Assembly: GCA_012845835.1 (NCBI GenBank)
Contig: JABAKD010000010.1
Coordinates: 16,035,355 to 16,099,354 of the forward strand
Reading direction: 5' to 3'
Source: Undaria pinnatifida
Taxonomy: Eukaryota > Sar > Phaeophyceae > Laminariales > Alariaceae
DNA length: 64,000 nucleotides
Positions 1 to 11,450 of this stretch are shown here, one piece after another. Made by a program: the position numbers and the translations under genes. Each line of letters begins with the position of its first letter. The stretch's first letter is position 1. The notes below the pieces were generated by a model. The model saw nothing but the letters and a program-made list of their open reading frames with translations. It made no database searches and was not told where the DNA came from.

Positions 1-1309
1 CGGAGAAGGCTCCTCAGCTTTTCTTGGACGTATTTTTGAGCTTTTGCCGTGCTAGCTCGCGATGAGGATTCCCCCTCGGTCCGAAACTCCCTCATCTTGC
101 TCCCCGACTTCGACTGTGTCGGAGGAGGCCTCGGGCGTGCTTTCACCGTGCCCGGTGTGTCTCTCTGCTGTCCTCGTTTTGCGCAAATTATTTCAAATAC
201 GTCAGATGTGAGTTCCACCGGTGAAGCGGTCGATACTGAATCCCAACAGTTGAACGGTCTAGATTCAACGTTGCAAGCTGATTCATGAGTCTCGTGGCCA
301 ATACATACATAGAAGTACTCACATACAGGTAAGAAGAGAGGAGATAGGTCCAGGTACACATGGTTGGACTGCTAAAAATGACGATACAGCAGCAGTACGT
401 TCGAGGTATTATACGAGGTGGTGTGGCGATTACTGCTGCTGATGATGTAGTAGTCCCGCCATACTACCCGCCGGTACTCGTATGTACCTGGCGTATGATA
501 CGATAATCATCGTGGATTTCTCGTCCTCCCGACCGTTCCATTGCTCTCTCCCTTCAAAATATACAAACCCCTTCCACACTCGCTCCACCTCATACTTTCA
601 ACACTTTGAACTGATATAATACCACACCGTACCCCTTGGCAGTGATTTGTCGCTTCTACGGTCCATCTCCGCTTCGTTTATTACCGTCTTACGGGCATGC
701 GCGGAGCCGCAGGCGGGCGTCAGCCCGCCGTGGCGAAGCCCCCCTGGTATATATTCGAAAAAGTGGGGACATGCGCATACACGTCAGCACCCCTTCACGT
801 CACTCTATGTATTGGGAATTAAGATATGATACGATCGGCACCATCACTCTTGATGCTTGTCTGCTGTGTATGCCAAGTGTATATTTCGAATATTTCTTTT
901 TTTATGCGCGACCTCTTCAACACAAGCAACAAAAAACGCCTATTTATTGACTGACATTAGTTCGCGTACGAAATAATCGATTCCGCCGTTTCTCGAACAG
1001 CGGAGTCAATCCCGCCGAATTCGACACCCAAGTGCGGTATGATACGAAGACATTATGTTAGCGTAGTCATGAACGGGACAGACACTAGCTGGACGATACT
1101 GATATTTTTTCGGTCGGTCGAGACCAAACACGCGGCTGCATCATGAACGGGACATTAACGATACGATACTGATATTTTTCTGGTCGCTCGACACAAACAC
1201 GCGGCCGCATCTCTCATGTTCGTCGTTTCGCGCACACATCTGCCCGTCCGTTCGTCCGTCTGTCCGTCCGCCCGTCCGTCCGTCCGTCTCTCCCTTCCTT
1301 CGCGGACAG
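1..1309 (+). other. 3' part of kinesin intron 2, copy 1
   Basis: It is the same as 29148-30456. The start of the intron and exons 1-2 are left of the window, if present. It holds a tandem pair of about 77 bp (1068-1215, both halves with ATGAACGGGACA and GATACTGATATTTTT). A (CCGT)n-type pyrimidine array at 1243-1293 precedes the acceptor GGACAG and probably acts as its polypyrimidine tract. Confidence 0.7.
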
Positions 1310-2280
1310 GCCCGGGAGGCGGAACAAAACTCCCCGACCTAGAGTCAGAGTGGGGGATCATTCCGAGAGCTGTGCAGTTCTTGTTCGACCGCCTGTCCGT
1401 CGCATCCGAAGAGGACGAAACATTCTCGTACTCGGTCACATGCTCCTTCTTGCAAATCTACAACGAAAACTTGGTCGACCTCCTGCAGCAGGACGGGGTC
1501 GGCCGAGCCCGCACACGCCTCCAAATCAGGGAAGAGTCGGGTGGGGGGACGGGCGCCAGCATTCGACGACGGCCCAAGAGCGAAGGAGGCGGTGCTGGGG
1601 CGGGGGGGGGAAGAAACCATTTTGGGGAGACACGGGGGGGCGTTAGCTCTGGCCGCGGTGCAAGCGCGCAATCGAGAGGGTCGAGTTCTAGCCGGCGGGT
1701 GTTCGTGAACGGGCTGTCGTCGTTTCGAGTGGGCGGGGCGCAGGACGTGCTTCGGTATGTTAGCTTGGGGGCTGCGAATAGACGGGTGCGCGCGACGCAG
1801 CACAACGAGGCCAGCAGTCGCAGTCACGCGGTGCTGCAGCTTACGGTTGAGGTGCAAAGCGGTGGCGGCGGTGGCGGTGACGGCAGTGACGGTGACGGCG
1901 GTAGCGGTGGCGATGACGGCGGTGACGGCCGTGGTAGCAGCGGTGTTGACGGCAGCCACGTTACGTATCGGCAGGCGAAGCTTAGCCTAGTCGATCTGGC
2001 TGGATCCGAAAAAATGGACTCCGATGCCAGAATATCAAAGGGGCACTTCAACGAGCTCCGAAACATCAACCAGAGTTTGTCCACCCTCGGCAACGTGGTC
2101 TCCGCCCTTTCTGAGAAGAGTAGGACGCACGTGCCATACAGGGACTCGAAGCTCACGCGGCTATTGCAGGACTCACTTGGGGGGAACACCAGGACCACGA
2201 TCATCGCGTGCGTCAATCCCGCTCCGGGTCAGGCGAATGAGACGCTAAACACTCTTCAATTTGCCGACCGTGCTAAGAAG
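1310..2280 (+). CDS. Kinesin motor protein, exon 3, copy 1 (partial gene)
   Basis: It appears identical in translation to 30457-31427: switch I NEASSRSH, switch II DLAGSE, the DSKLTRLLQDSLGGN region and the same two Gly-rich loop inserts. The acceptor GGACAG and donor GTGGGC are preserved. The exons encoding the first strand and the P-loop are not in front of this copy within the window, so by itself it cannot make a complete motor. This is probably the same locus as copy 2, assembled twice. Confidence 0.88.
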
Positions 2281-3178
2281 GTGGGCCTACAAATTAATCG
2301 TGCGTGAAGCGACTGTCCATCGGCTACTATCCATTTTAGCACCGCACTCCCGACATGGGAACAAAAGACTTGAAGTTAGAGTAGGATTATTTTCGGGGTT
2401 GGAAATGGGCTAATATAGTAGTAGTGGTCCCTGCATAGTGCCAGGGGCCGCTATAGTGCCGGAAATACCGGCACTACAGCGGCAACCGGCGCTACTCCGC
2501 ATACCGCCGCTACTGATTGTTCCCATCTGTGTGAAGCGATTTTACAGGCACTGTTGCGTCAATTGGCACTGCTCAACCGGCACTACAGAGGAACCGCTGC
2601 TGTAGGTACATATGGACCTTGACCCTCTTGGAAGTGTATTTTTGGTTCCACTCTAATTGCAAGTACTTTTCGAGATGGGCTGAAGTCCCCAAAAGTCCCA
2701 AACCCAATGGTGCAATCGCCGTGAGGTTGCTTGACCATGAAAAACACCACCACCACCTGTGTGATCGGTTGGAAGTCGTCGATGCTGGCTGGTGCGTTCT
2801 GCTACGTACGACTATGAATTTTTGTCGACCAGACCACACCCAGTACCCTGGAACTCGTCGTTGCTGGCTGGTGCGTTCTGCTACACACAACCATGTATTT
2901 TTTTCGACCAGATCAAACTCGCCACCAACTGGCAAAAACGTACGACGTGCTTGCACCCTCGTCTGTTGTTAATCAATGTAGTAAAGGGCATTTTGTGTTC
3001 CCACGGTCGTGTACCCGCACGTCGTCACGAGAGCTACCATGGCGCAGAAAACACCTCGCTCCTGATACCACACGCGCGCTTCAACCACCAACGCCCGCTC
3101 CGGCCGCCCCCTCCTCATCCACTCAACCTTATTGATACCCCGCTGTGCGCGTGCCCTCGTGTCGTAATTGTTCCGAAG
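2281..3178 (+). other. Kinesin intron 3, copy 1
   Basis: It has the same length (898 bases) and splice signals as 31428-32325. It contains the left inverted-repeat arm at 2417-2600. Confidence 0.7.
2417..2600 (+). repeat. Inverted-repeat arm, left of kinesin exon 4, copy 1
   Basis: Its reverse complement matches 5452-5633 over about 180 bases, for example GTAGTGGTCC, CACTACAGCGGCAA, AAGCGATTTTACA and CACTACAGAGGAA. It lies in intron 3. The copy-2 equivalent is 31564-31747. Confidence 0.75.
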
Positions 3179-5182
3179 GTCATGGTGCGGCTGCAGGCGA
3201 ATGAGATGGTGGATGATCGGGTTTTGCTGGCCCGAGCTAACGCCGAAATTGTTCGCCTCAAAACTCGCCTCCGGGAAGCTCTCTATAGTGCCATCGGGTC
3301 CGATGACGGCAACGATTCTCTCGAAAGACAAGGCCCTTCTTGGACAAATGAGAGACGGGTTGGAAGCGCTCCAGCAGGCGTAAAGGGAGAGGCTGCCGGA
3401 GACAAATTGGAGATGGAGGGATCGTTGTCCCACGAAAGCAACCTCCTGCAGAAACCGGAGGGCACCAGCATTCACACCCTTCCTCGGAGTCCAGTCCCAC
3501 CAAGAGTAACCGGAGGTGAAAAATCAGCCGCACCGGTTGCGACCGAAAACGTCGCCGCCACCACTGCCGCCGCCGCCGTCGCCGCCGCCCAAAGACGCCA
3601 CACCGCCAAACTTATAGCCGAAAACGAGCGATTGCGCGAAAGCAACGACCGATTGAAGTCGGAGGTCCAAGGCTTACTTCAAAGCAACCGGAAGCTGAAA
3701 CGCCGCAGGCAAGGCGATCGCTTGCTCGCCACCGTAGGCCGCGGTGGCAGACCGTTTTCTCCCCCCGTTAACTGGAGCGCGAGGTACGCTTACGGGGCCG
3801 CCGACATGAGGCGACGCCGACCAGCGTCAAGCAATTCTTCGTTGCGGGGACGACGTGCGCTGCCACCTCGCGCGAGGAGCGTCAGCCCGGGAGCGGCATC
3901 GTCGGCGGTGGCGGAGGCGGCTCGAAGAAATCTCCCAATTTTCCGGCGGCGGAGTTTTGATGGTGAAGGTAGTGAGGAAGGTGATGGCGCACCCGTAGAG
4001 GACGCGCTTTCGCCTGGCGAGATTCAGGCTATGGTTGGTGACGAGGCGGGGGTGTCGGTACCGACGACGCCGAGGAACCAAGAGGAGGCGGAAGAGGTAA
4101 CGCAGCTTGAGATGTTTCGGCGTGAGCTCGAAAGGCAGGCTAGCGCAGTGGGAGCGGGAACGGACCATCGCGAGGGGCAGGCGCGAAGTGGGGCGATAGT
4201 AGTAGATGACCCCGGCGGCGGGAACAAGGCGTACGCTGAAGCGCTGCTGGTTCGCAAGTCTCAGAGATTGGAGGACCTTATGTTTGAGGCTCAGGGGAGA
4301 GAAAGGCGCCGTCTTCGCGAGGAGAGGGGGCGCCTTTCCTTGGCCAGGACAGAGAGGCTCGCGCTAGAAGCCCAGCTTGCAAGGCTCACGGAGCAATCAA
4401 GGATCGCAGAACTTGCAGGGTTCACAGGGCTTGAAGAGCCTGCGGAGCCTGAGGGGCCTGCAGAGGTCACCGACGTCGTTGATGGCCTCGCCCCCGTCCC
4501 TGCGGTCGCAATCTCTTCCACGGTACCACCCATCCCGACACTGTCAATAAATGAAGACGTCCCATCATCAGCTAAAGTATTGGACGCCCGAGAATCAGTT
4601 AAAGCCGCAGAAAACAAGCGCGGCAACAGAGACCAGTCAGGTGAAAACGCGGAGTTAAAGCTTGGGTCGGAACGTCCATTGGTCCAACCAGCCCAAAGCG
4701 CTCGGAATAGCAGTGGCTTGGCCGACCCCAGCGCGATCGGCGGTGTTGACACCGTTTCCGCGCCAACATCAGAACCAGGGGACGCGGACAGTAACAAAAA
4801 CCAAGGCCCTGACAGCTACAGGGAGGGTAACCCGCCGGAGGTCCTCGCGGCCGGGGCCAAAGCCCGGCGGTTAGTTCCTGCAGCGAATATCCCCGAACGG
4901 CGGCCGACCGGACGAATAAGTCCGATTTCCGCCCGACGGAAGCCGAACCATCAAAGACCTTCAACTAGCGGTGGACCCGCTGGGAGGGCGAGGTCGCGGA
5001 GAGCGCACCGTTGGGCTGGAGGGTCTCGTTCCCCCGTGCGAGGTCGCGCGACAATGCTGGAGCCCGCGTCCGCGCGAGAACACAACAGCAGAGGAAGCAG
5101 CGGGAAACATCGGCAGCAGCAGGAAGTGGAGGCAACCTTAGGCCGCGCGGCGGCGGCACGACGGCATCGCGACAAAGATTAA
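3179..5182 (+). CDS. Kinesin motor protein, exon 4, copy 1 (earlier stop)
   Basis: It is the same as 32326 onward until about 5157. There copy 1 lacks one base in GGCACGACGG (copy 2 has GGCAACGACGG), and about 14 bases later a second (CATCGCG against CATCGGCG). The frame then ends RRHRDKD at 5182 instead of running on to the position equivalent to 34626. Both readings are open up to this point, so the sequence alone cannot say which is correct. The single-base nature of both differences suggests a sequencing or polishing error in one copy. Confidence 0.8.
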   Translation, partial: VMVRLQANEMVDDRVLLARANAEIVRLKTRLREALYSAIGSDDGNDSLERQGPSWTNERRVGSAPAGVKGEAAGDKLEMEGSLSHESNLLQKPEGTSIHTLPRSPVPPRVTGGEKSAAPVATENVAATTAAAAVAAAQRRHTAKLIAENERLRESNDRLKSEVQGLLQSNRKLKRRRQGDRLLATVGRGGRPFSPPVNWSARYAYGAADMRRRRPASSNSSLRGRRALPPRARSVSPGAASSAVAEAARRNLPIFRRRSFDGEGSEEGDGAPVEDALSPGEIQAMVGDEAGVSVPTTPRNQEEAEEVTQLEMFRRELERQASAVGAGTDHREGQARSGAIVVDDPGGGNKAYAEALLVRKSQRLEDLMFEAQGRERRRLREERGRLSLARTERLALEAQLARLTEQSRIAELAGFTGLEEPAEPEGPAEVTDVVDGLAPVPAVAISSTVPPIPTLSINEDVPSSAKVLDARESVKAAENKRGNRDQSGENAELKLGSERPLVQPAQSARNSSGLADPSAIGGVDTVSAPTSEPGDADSNKNQGPDSYREGNPPEVLAAGAKARRLVPAANIPERRPTGRISPISARRKPNHQRPSTSGGPAGRARSRRAHRWAGGSRSPVRGRATMLEPASAREHNSRGSSGKHRQQQEVEATLGRAAAARRHRDKD

Positions 5183-5451
5183 CGCTTTACAGTTGGCGTC
5201 CCCGCTGGCTTCTCATAGACAACCACGGAAGGCTCAGGGGTTCCGACCGGTGGGGGGCGATTCCAGTCGGAAGGGTGGGCGAGGAGCGGGTGGTGGCGGT
5301 GACTTGCGAGTGGAGGTTGGCGAGGCGGCGAAGGGGAGCCTCGCGTATAGCGTGGCGGATTTGGGGCTCCGACTGAAGGTTCGTTTTGTTGACGTGACCG
5401 GTGGTGTTGTTGTGGTCACCACCCGGGGGATTGGTGTTACGGTAGCGGTCC

Positions 5452-5633
5452 GTTTACATTGCCGGTTTCCTCTGTAGTGCTGGTTGCCCGCCATAGTGCG
5501 TGTAAAATCGCTTGGCACAGACAGGAACAACCAGTACAGGGCAGTATGCGTAGTAATGCCGATTGCCGCTGTAGTGCTGGTGTTTGCGGCATGGTACATA
5601 CCGGCGTCATAGGGGGACCACTACTGCTGCACT
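5452..5633 (-). repeat. Inverted-repeat arm, right of kinesin exon 4, copy 1
   Basis: This is the partner of 2417-2600. Together the arms enclose nearly all of exon 4 at 2.85 kb separation. The two arms are perhaps 75-80% identical by eye. Either two opposite insertions of one repeat, or terminal repeats of a large element, would explain the pair. Confidence 0.75.
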
Positions 5634-5689
5634 ACGGCTTGACAGACTGTCTACATGTTGAAGCTCAGACGCGTGCTACGCTAGAGGTA

Positions 5690-5900
5690 GCACTTTTCGT
5701 CTGAAACGGTTTCTGAATGACGCGGCTCCTTATCCCCAACTCGTCGGAAAAAAAAATCGTTATTTTCCGCATGACTTTCGTTGTACACCTAGGCCATGGG
5801 ATATTTCATCCGCGATAAAGCAGGTTTATTTTCCTCCAAATCAGTTTTCGGGTTAAGAACGACGTGTCTTAAGCTCCAAAAGCGAGGAACTTCTATCGTG
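5690..5900 (+). repeat. Interspersed repeat family G, copy 1 of block 1
   Basis: About 210 bases, recognised by CGTCTGAAACGGTTTCTGAA, CTCGTCGGAAAAA, CGTTGTACACCTAGG, GGGATATTTCATCCG and TCCTCCAAATC. Relatives are at 13205-13440 and, inverted, at 46840-47070. The copy-2 equivalent of this one is about 34838-35047. No clear terminal repeats or coding capacity are seen. Confidence 0.6.
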
Positions 5901-6863
5901 GCACGCGCGCATTTGGACCAGGTTGCACCGAATTTCAGCTCAGATTTCGACCGCATTCATTTTTTGGGGAACATATGTACCAGGTACACACAGGTACCAT
6001 ACGGGTCCACATGATAAGGGTGGATGTCTTGTGTCGCTGAGTCATTCCACGGAAGGTGTGGCAGTTGTTGGGCAGCCAAACGTTTTTTTTTCTGACCGGT
6101 TGAGCTCCTCAAGTGCTGAACTAACGGTTAGCCTGATAGCGCTACGAGGATACTTGTTTTAGAACTAGCGCACAGATATGTTGGCCGTGCATCCGCACGA
6201 GATGATTTTGGAAGATCGCCCTCGGTTGCTTACAGCCATGCGTCATATGATGTATTAACACCGCCCCTCCGTTGCTTACGGTCATGCATGACATTACTTG
6301 GTTCCACCCCCCCCCTCACTGCTTCTGCCTCCGCTGTCCTTGCTGCTCCACCCTTGCTTGCAATATTGGATCGGAACAGGTGTACTCCTTCCGCTACGAC
6401 CACCATTACGAGTGCCAGGTGCCCGTTTTTTCACGTTGGAGTACGTACGCATTTCCAGTATTACCGTGCGTAGCCCTCTAGCTGCGAGGTTGTATCCCTT
6501 GCCATTCATGGGTCGGATAAGCCCGGCCTGAAAGGTACTGTTGAAGCTTATGGACGCAAAATCAACTGTCAGGCATGGCGGCAATCCACGCGCTAAAATT
6601 ACCTTAGCCTGTTGGTGTTTTCTTAGGGCCGCAAATAGTATATTTCGTTATTGGTGTACACCGTCGCTTCACCGCGCTCTCCAAACAAGCGCTGGTTCAA
6701 AAAAATATGCACATGTACCAGGTAGGCTGCTTTTTCCCTCGATTTACGCGGCACATGATACGTATTACGCAACAAAACTCAGAGTAGTGCGTAGGTCTGC
6801 CTGTTGCTCAGGTTTGTCCACGCGTTTTTTTCATTACACGTGGCTGAACTGTTGCTATGAAGT
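5901..6863. other. Intergenic, no gene seen
   Basis: It contains two TACCAGGTA motifs (5978-5986 and 6716-6724) and a short imperfect tandem pair with GTTGCTTAC and CATGC (6218-6292). Small open frames here lack any recognisable domain. The equivalent in the second block is about 35048-36010. Confidence 0.5.
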
Positions 6864-7530
6864 TGAGACGAAAAACGTTCCCGACTATTCGGTCAGTATT
6901 CATCGATGAAAACTCTCGACCGCAATCGATCAAATCTCCGTCGATAAGAATGCTCACGAAGAGTCGGTCGATTTCCACCAATCAGAGCGCCCACGAGTAC
7001 TCGGTCAATTATCATCTATAAGAACGAACCCGAATAGTTGGTCATTTTTCTATTGACAAGAACGTTCACCAATAGTGTGGGTCAATTTTCAATCGTTAAG
7101 AACATGCACGAATATGCGGTATTTTTTCCATCGACAAGAACGTTCACCGGTAGTCGGCGTATTCCCATTGTAATGATGAGATTAGCTCATGAATAACCCG
7201 TCGATTTTCCGTCGATACAAACGCTCGCGAATTGTTGGTCAAATTTGCGTCGATAAGACTGACGAATAGTTGGCCAATTACCGTCGATAGAAAAACGCCC
7301 ACGAAGAGTTATTCAACTCCAATTGATAAGAACGCTCACGAACAGTCGATCAAAGTTTCCACCCATAAGAACGCTCACGAAGGTCGGTCAATTCCATCGA
7401 TATCAGGGCTCACGAATAGTTCGTCACTTTCCGTCCTTTGGAACGCGCACGAGTGGCCGATCAATTTAAATCGACAAGCACGCGCATGGCCAATTCCCAT
7501 CGATCAGAAACCCTCACCAATGGTTGGTAA
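6864..7530 (+). repeat. Degenerate 38-bp tandem satellite, about 18 units (block 1)
   Basis: Units of about 34-43 bases follow the pattern GATAAGAACGCTCACGAAT then AGTCGGTCAATTTCCATC. Neighbouring units share perhaps 60-75% of bases, so the array is old. Some units contain TCGATCGA-like palindromic cores. An open frame across part of it is a by-product of the repeat. Confidence 0.85.
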
Positions 7531-7849
7531 CATGTACATCCGCAGGTTGTCGGGTACGACTCACGGCGACGAATGCACCGCTGCCTATATGACGCTACGG
7601 GCGAGAAACAGTGGCACGAGCTAGCTAACAAGCGCTTCGAGGTGGTCGGCCAGAACGGTGTGGTCAGTCGCGGCACTGAGAGCGCACCGCCGCCCTCCAC
7701 CGATACCCCGTTGCTGCTGCCGCCGCCCAGATCACCAAGCAAATAGTGACATTACCAGTATTTTTCGCTACCCTGTTGCTGTTGCTATCTCCCACGTCAT
7801 CGAGAAAATAGTGAAGTTACTGGTGTTCTTTGTGGTAGGGATATCGCTG

Positions 7850-8068
7850 AGGTGGTGGCGGTGGCGTTGGTGGTGGTGGCGGTGGCGGTGGTAGTGGTGG
7901 TGGCGGAGGTGGTGGTGGTGGTGGTGGTGGTGGTGGCGGTAGTGTTGGTGTTGGTGTTGGTGTTGGTGTTGGTGTTGTGTTGGTGTTGGTGTTGGTGTTG
8001 GTAGTGGTGGTGGTAGTGGTGGTGGTAGTGGTGGTGGCGGTGGTGGTGGTGGTGGTGGTGGTGGCTGT
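7850..8068 (+). repeat. GGT/GTT simple repeat tract (block 1)
   Basis: A G/T-rich tract of GGT, GGC and GTTGGT units. The middle (GTTGGT)n part is interrupted as GTTGTG compared with the other block. The block 1 tract is also about one unit different in length. Long open frames across it (poly-Val, poly-Thr, poly-Pro) are artefacts of the repeat. Confidence 0.9.
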
Positions 8069-8109
8069 ACTGGCGTGCTCGTATGTAGCGATCACGAAGC
8101 GAGTGTTGC

Positions 8110-8310
8110 AGTGTTGCTCTTGCTTTTGTCGAGTAAGCTCAGTGTTGTCAAGTTGGTGCAAGTAGCGTCGAGTGGAATGCTTCGTAGTGATGTCGAGTAG
8201 GAGGCTCAATATTGTCGAGTTGGTTGCTCGGTGTGGTCAGGATAGATGCTCAATGTTGTCGAATCGAATGCTCGGTGTTGTTAAATTAGGCGTACCGTAT
8301 TGTCAAGCCG
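8110..8310 (+). repeat. Degenerate tandem repeat, about 35-bp unit (block 1)
   Basis: Five or six imperfect units contain GTTGTCGAGT, TGGATGCTC or TTGCTCGGTGT and similar. It directly follows the GGT tract. The equivalent in block 2 is about 37259-37459. Confidence 0.55.
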
Positions 8311-8660
8311 TCTGCTTCTGCCGCCCCTTTCGCCTCCTCTCAGCCAAAGGGTTGTCCGTCGTGACTCTGTAAGAGGCCGCCGTGCAGCCGAACACAAACC
8401 AAGCACGGGCTATGGTGCGCGCAAAGAAGTTGTCGTTGGACTCATCTCGGTTGTGCCTCTTTGTGAGTCACCGCCGTATTATACTGTAGATACGCACAAC
8501 TTGTCCGACAATTGTCGTATGTATGATGTACCGGTGATTTTTTTTGTTCATCGCTTTGTTTCGTGTTATTTCCTGGCGGCGGGCCCTCTTTGTCTGTGTT
8601 TACCGGCGCAGTGTTGCCCACGTCTGGCGCAGGAGAACAAACGAACTGAAACCCGATAAC

Positions 8661-8926
8661 GAGTCGTTCTACTGTAGCCCCCCCCCAATTTTTCTTTAAT
8701 GAAATCTCCGGTTTTGAAACCAGCTCCCGGTCGTATCTCCTGGTACGCGGTGACCCTTGCCACCCGGACGACATCGTTCGATAGCCCTTCCTTTGCAAGC
8801 CGAAACATACAAGACACTGCCTTCCATTCTCGTAGCGGTCCTTCCTTGTGTCGAGCAGCCATGAAAATCAAGTGCAAGAAAACTGCTGGTTTTGAGGGGG
8901 GGGGGGGCGCTATCGCAGAATCAGTC
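8661..8926 (-). mobile_element. GAGTC-ended MITE, copy F1 (block 1)
   Basis: This is a non-autonomous TIR element of 266 bases. Its ends are GAGTCGTTCTACTGTAGCCC on the left and the inverted GCTATCGCAGAATCAGTC on the right. Its interior matches F2 and F3 in reverse orientation, for example GAAACCAGCTCCCGG, CGTATCTCCTGG and GTCGAGCAGCCATGAAAATC. The flanks TAAC and TAAG could be a 3-base TAA target duplication. No coding capacity. Confidence 0.8.
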
Positions 8927-11139
8927 TAAGCAATTAATTTTGATTTTTTGTGGTGATGCGGCACCCGAATCAGATCTTCACTTCGATGATGATGTTTCAT
9001 GGTGATCCAATTTTATATTCTTCTGCCGGGCATTTGATCAACCATGGTTTGCGCGCTCCTTCTTTTTTCTTTTTTCCCTTCGCACCATGCTGTCATTTCC
9101 CCGCCAACAACGCGCAATGTGAAGCATCAAATAATCGTCCGGACGACAACACGGACAGAATCTTAGATCACGCTTCCGCCGGCGGGAACAGTTAAGGGAG
9201 GGTGGGACATGCTTGCCATCTTGATCGGACACGACTGGCTTCATATTTCACTCTGCCGGATGTTGCACCCCCCCAACAAACGGCCTTTCCCAAAAGCATT
9301 TAGGGTCAATCGAAAAACGAAAGCACCTCGTAGCGTGCCGCAGTGGTCGGGGAAAGGCTAGAACCGAAAGCGTTCGCGTGGCCTATCGGGTGGAAGCCGG
9401 ACACCGTTACTGAGCACGGCTATTCCTGAACTATGGGCAGAGCGTGGTCGGTGTGAAACGGCGTAGGGATTTTATCGTAGCCAGGCGTGAAGCGGCAGAG
9501 GGCCATAGCGTTAGGCGCAGCACTCTGGGACCGGAGCAGAGCGATGCGGGGGGTATCCATGACATCGATGCCACAACCCCGCACCGCCTCCCCCACGGCG
9601 AGTCGAGCTTTGGTCTCGGTTCTTGTTGGTAATTTATTCCGACTCGATGCAGCTGTGCAGGTTACAACCTGCTTCAATCTGCAGCCAAAACAATATTTGA
9701 GTGACCTGGCCATACACGTGGAGAGTCTCACTCTTTCTTTCAGAGAACACGTGGGTTAATAATGCCGTCTCTCCAGTGGCTGGTAGAGTCTGGGAGTAGC
9801 GCTACTGCTAGTTGAACTTGTGGCCTGCGCTACTCTGGGCACGATAGGCGTGGGGCGGCATTTCCAAGAAGGCATACATACAGACTATACTCGTAGCATG
9901 CTTTTGTGCGGCGGTCTATATGGGTGTGTCGGTTCACTCGTCGTGGAAATGTCATGCCGCTTTTTGAAGTTTGCCTCTACGCTCAGGCCGCGGAATAATT
10001 TTCTTCTAAACTGTAACCTATCGGGGACGTTCGAGGACCCGTCTGTCTGCAGATTCTGACTCCTGACAGCAGTGCTTATTGCCTTCAACACTGCATCTTT
10101 GTTTTTGCGACAAGGTGGAAACAGGGCGGGATTTTCCCCTCAGCGGGTAATTAAAGGACTAAATGGAATGCCTGATACCAGGTACATAGTACTGTTGTAG
10201 GTAGGTTATTTTTTTCCCCCCCCCCTTTTTTCTCTTTTTTACTGCAAATAGTCTGGTGTGCTGGCTTGCAAAATTTTTGCTTTGTTGCCCCGCGTTGCTC
10301 ATTGCGGTTTGGCATTGATTGGATCGCCAAAAAAACACCTTTACTTTGGGGTATTTGCAATGTATGTGTGTGTCTATCTCTGTCTCGTAGCCTGTGACCA
10401 CAGAAAGAGCTCGCCGCTCTATGAGGCATCAGCACGGACACTGGTTGTTGTGCTGGATGTTGATGGGTGGAAACATCAGTTAATGTCAAATACACCGCAC
10501 ACGGGTACACCTCTTCTTGTTCGTGATTACAGAACGCGTTGTTCTTCTCGTAAGTAATAAGAACACCTCTGAATCGTCGTGCACAAACCTAATAATGCGT
10601 CGATTTTCCGAAGATGATGTCTGGCTAAAGACTTGTGCCCCCGTACTTCTATCTTCCCTGTTTCTTCCCTGTTTTGTCATGCAGATACATGTGTTGTAGT
10701 GGCTCTTCCGCGGCTACAGCTGTACGTGCAGCCGTGGGAGACCCCGACGAACGGTGGGAACGCACAACCTTCCGGAAACGCTTGTTTGTGCGAGTCGATT
10801 TTACAGTGATTCTGTCTCGATTTTGATTTTCTGGGCCCGTATTATACTGGTAGCGACGAGAAAAAAAATAAAAACGAGCAAGTCGTCGAGACCACGCTTG
10901 TTGTTGTGGTCGGCTGGTAGCTCGCATTTTTTCCCGATTTCAGCGGGTCGCAGGCTGCTATACACAACCGAAAAAAACGACCTTAATCACGCGATGATGG
11001 TGTTCACGTTATGAACGGACCGTAGAAACCAAACCATTTGGCGGTTTTAGCAGATATTCTACGGAATTGCTGACATGCACCGGGATTCACTAGACTGCAC
11101 CTGTCCAGAAACATGAGAGGGTAGGTTCCGCAAGCACAG
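8927..11139. other. Intergenic, no gene seen
   Basis: Apart from a TACCAGGTA motif (10176-10184) I see no recognisable repeat, gene or RNA here. Open frames are all short, are present in both blocks and carry no known motif. The equivalent region in block 2 is about 38072-40290. Confidence 0.4.
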
Positions 11140-11450
11140 GGGAGTAGGGGGGGGGGGGGGGAGGGGCGTACCCATGTGTTGCTTGCCTTAGTCAGTCGGG
11201 AGGGGGGGGGGGGGGGGTGTACTCAGTTTGTGCACGGCCGTAGTCGTATGACCATGGAACCTCGCATCCCTACGATGCCGGGGCGGAGCACGTCGAGTTT
11301 TCACCAACCAGGCAGGACCCAGTCGGGGACGGGTAAAATTACGTGATGCATGGCCGTAGTCCTCGCGGCCATAGACCCTACACCCTCTACAATGCCGGGA
11401 CGGAGCACGTCGGGCTATCTTCGACCAGGCAAAACAGGCTTCCTGCGCTT
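11140..11450 (+). repeat. Poly-G runs and a two-unit tandem repeat (block 1)
   Basis: Poly-G runs at about 11147-11163 and 11201-11217 are followed by two units of about 120 bases. Both units share GGCCGTAGTC, CTACGATGCCGG or CTACAATGCCGG, CGGAGCACGTCG and ACCAGGCA. An inverted, partial third relative (TCGCATCCC to CCGTAGTCGTATGAC) lies just after the assembly gap, near 16500-16535. The block 2 equivalent is about 40290-40600. Confidence 0.6.

Noticed and set aside
1345-1959. 204-codon frame antisense to kinesin exon 3 (also 30492-31106)
   Set aside because: It is a shadow of the GC-rich, repeat-bearing motor exon; its Ala/Thr-rich content comes from the GGT/GAC repeat.
6864-7530. CRISPR-like array of regularly spaced repeats
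   Set aside because: Units are diverged end to end with no identical repeats and unique spacers, and the genome is eukaryotic. It is a degenerate satellite.
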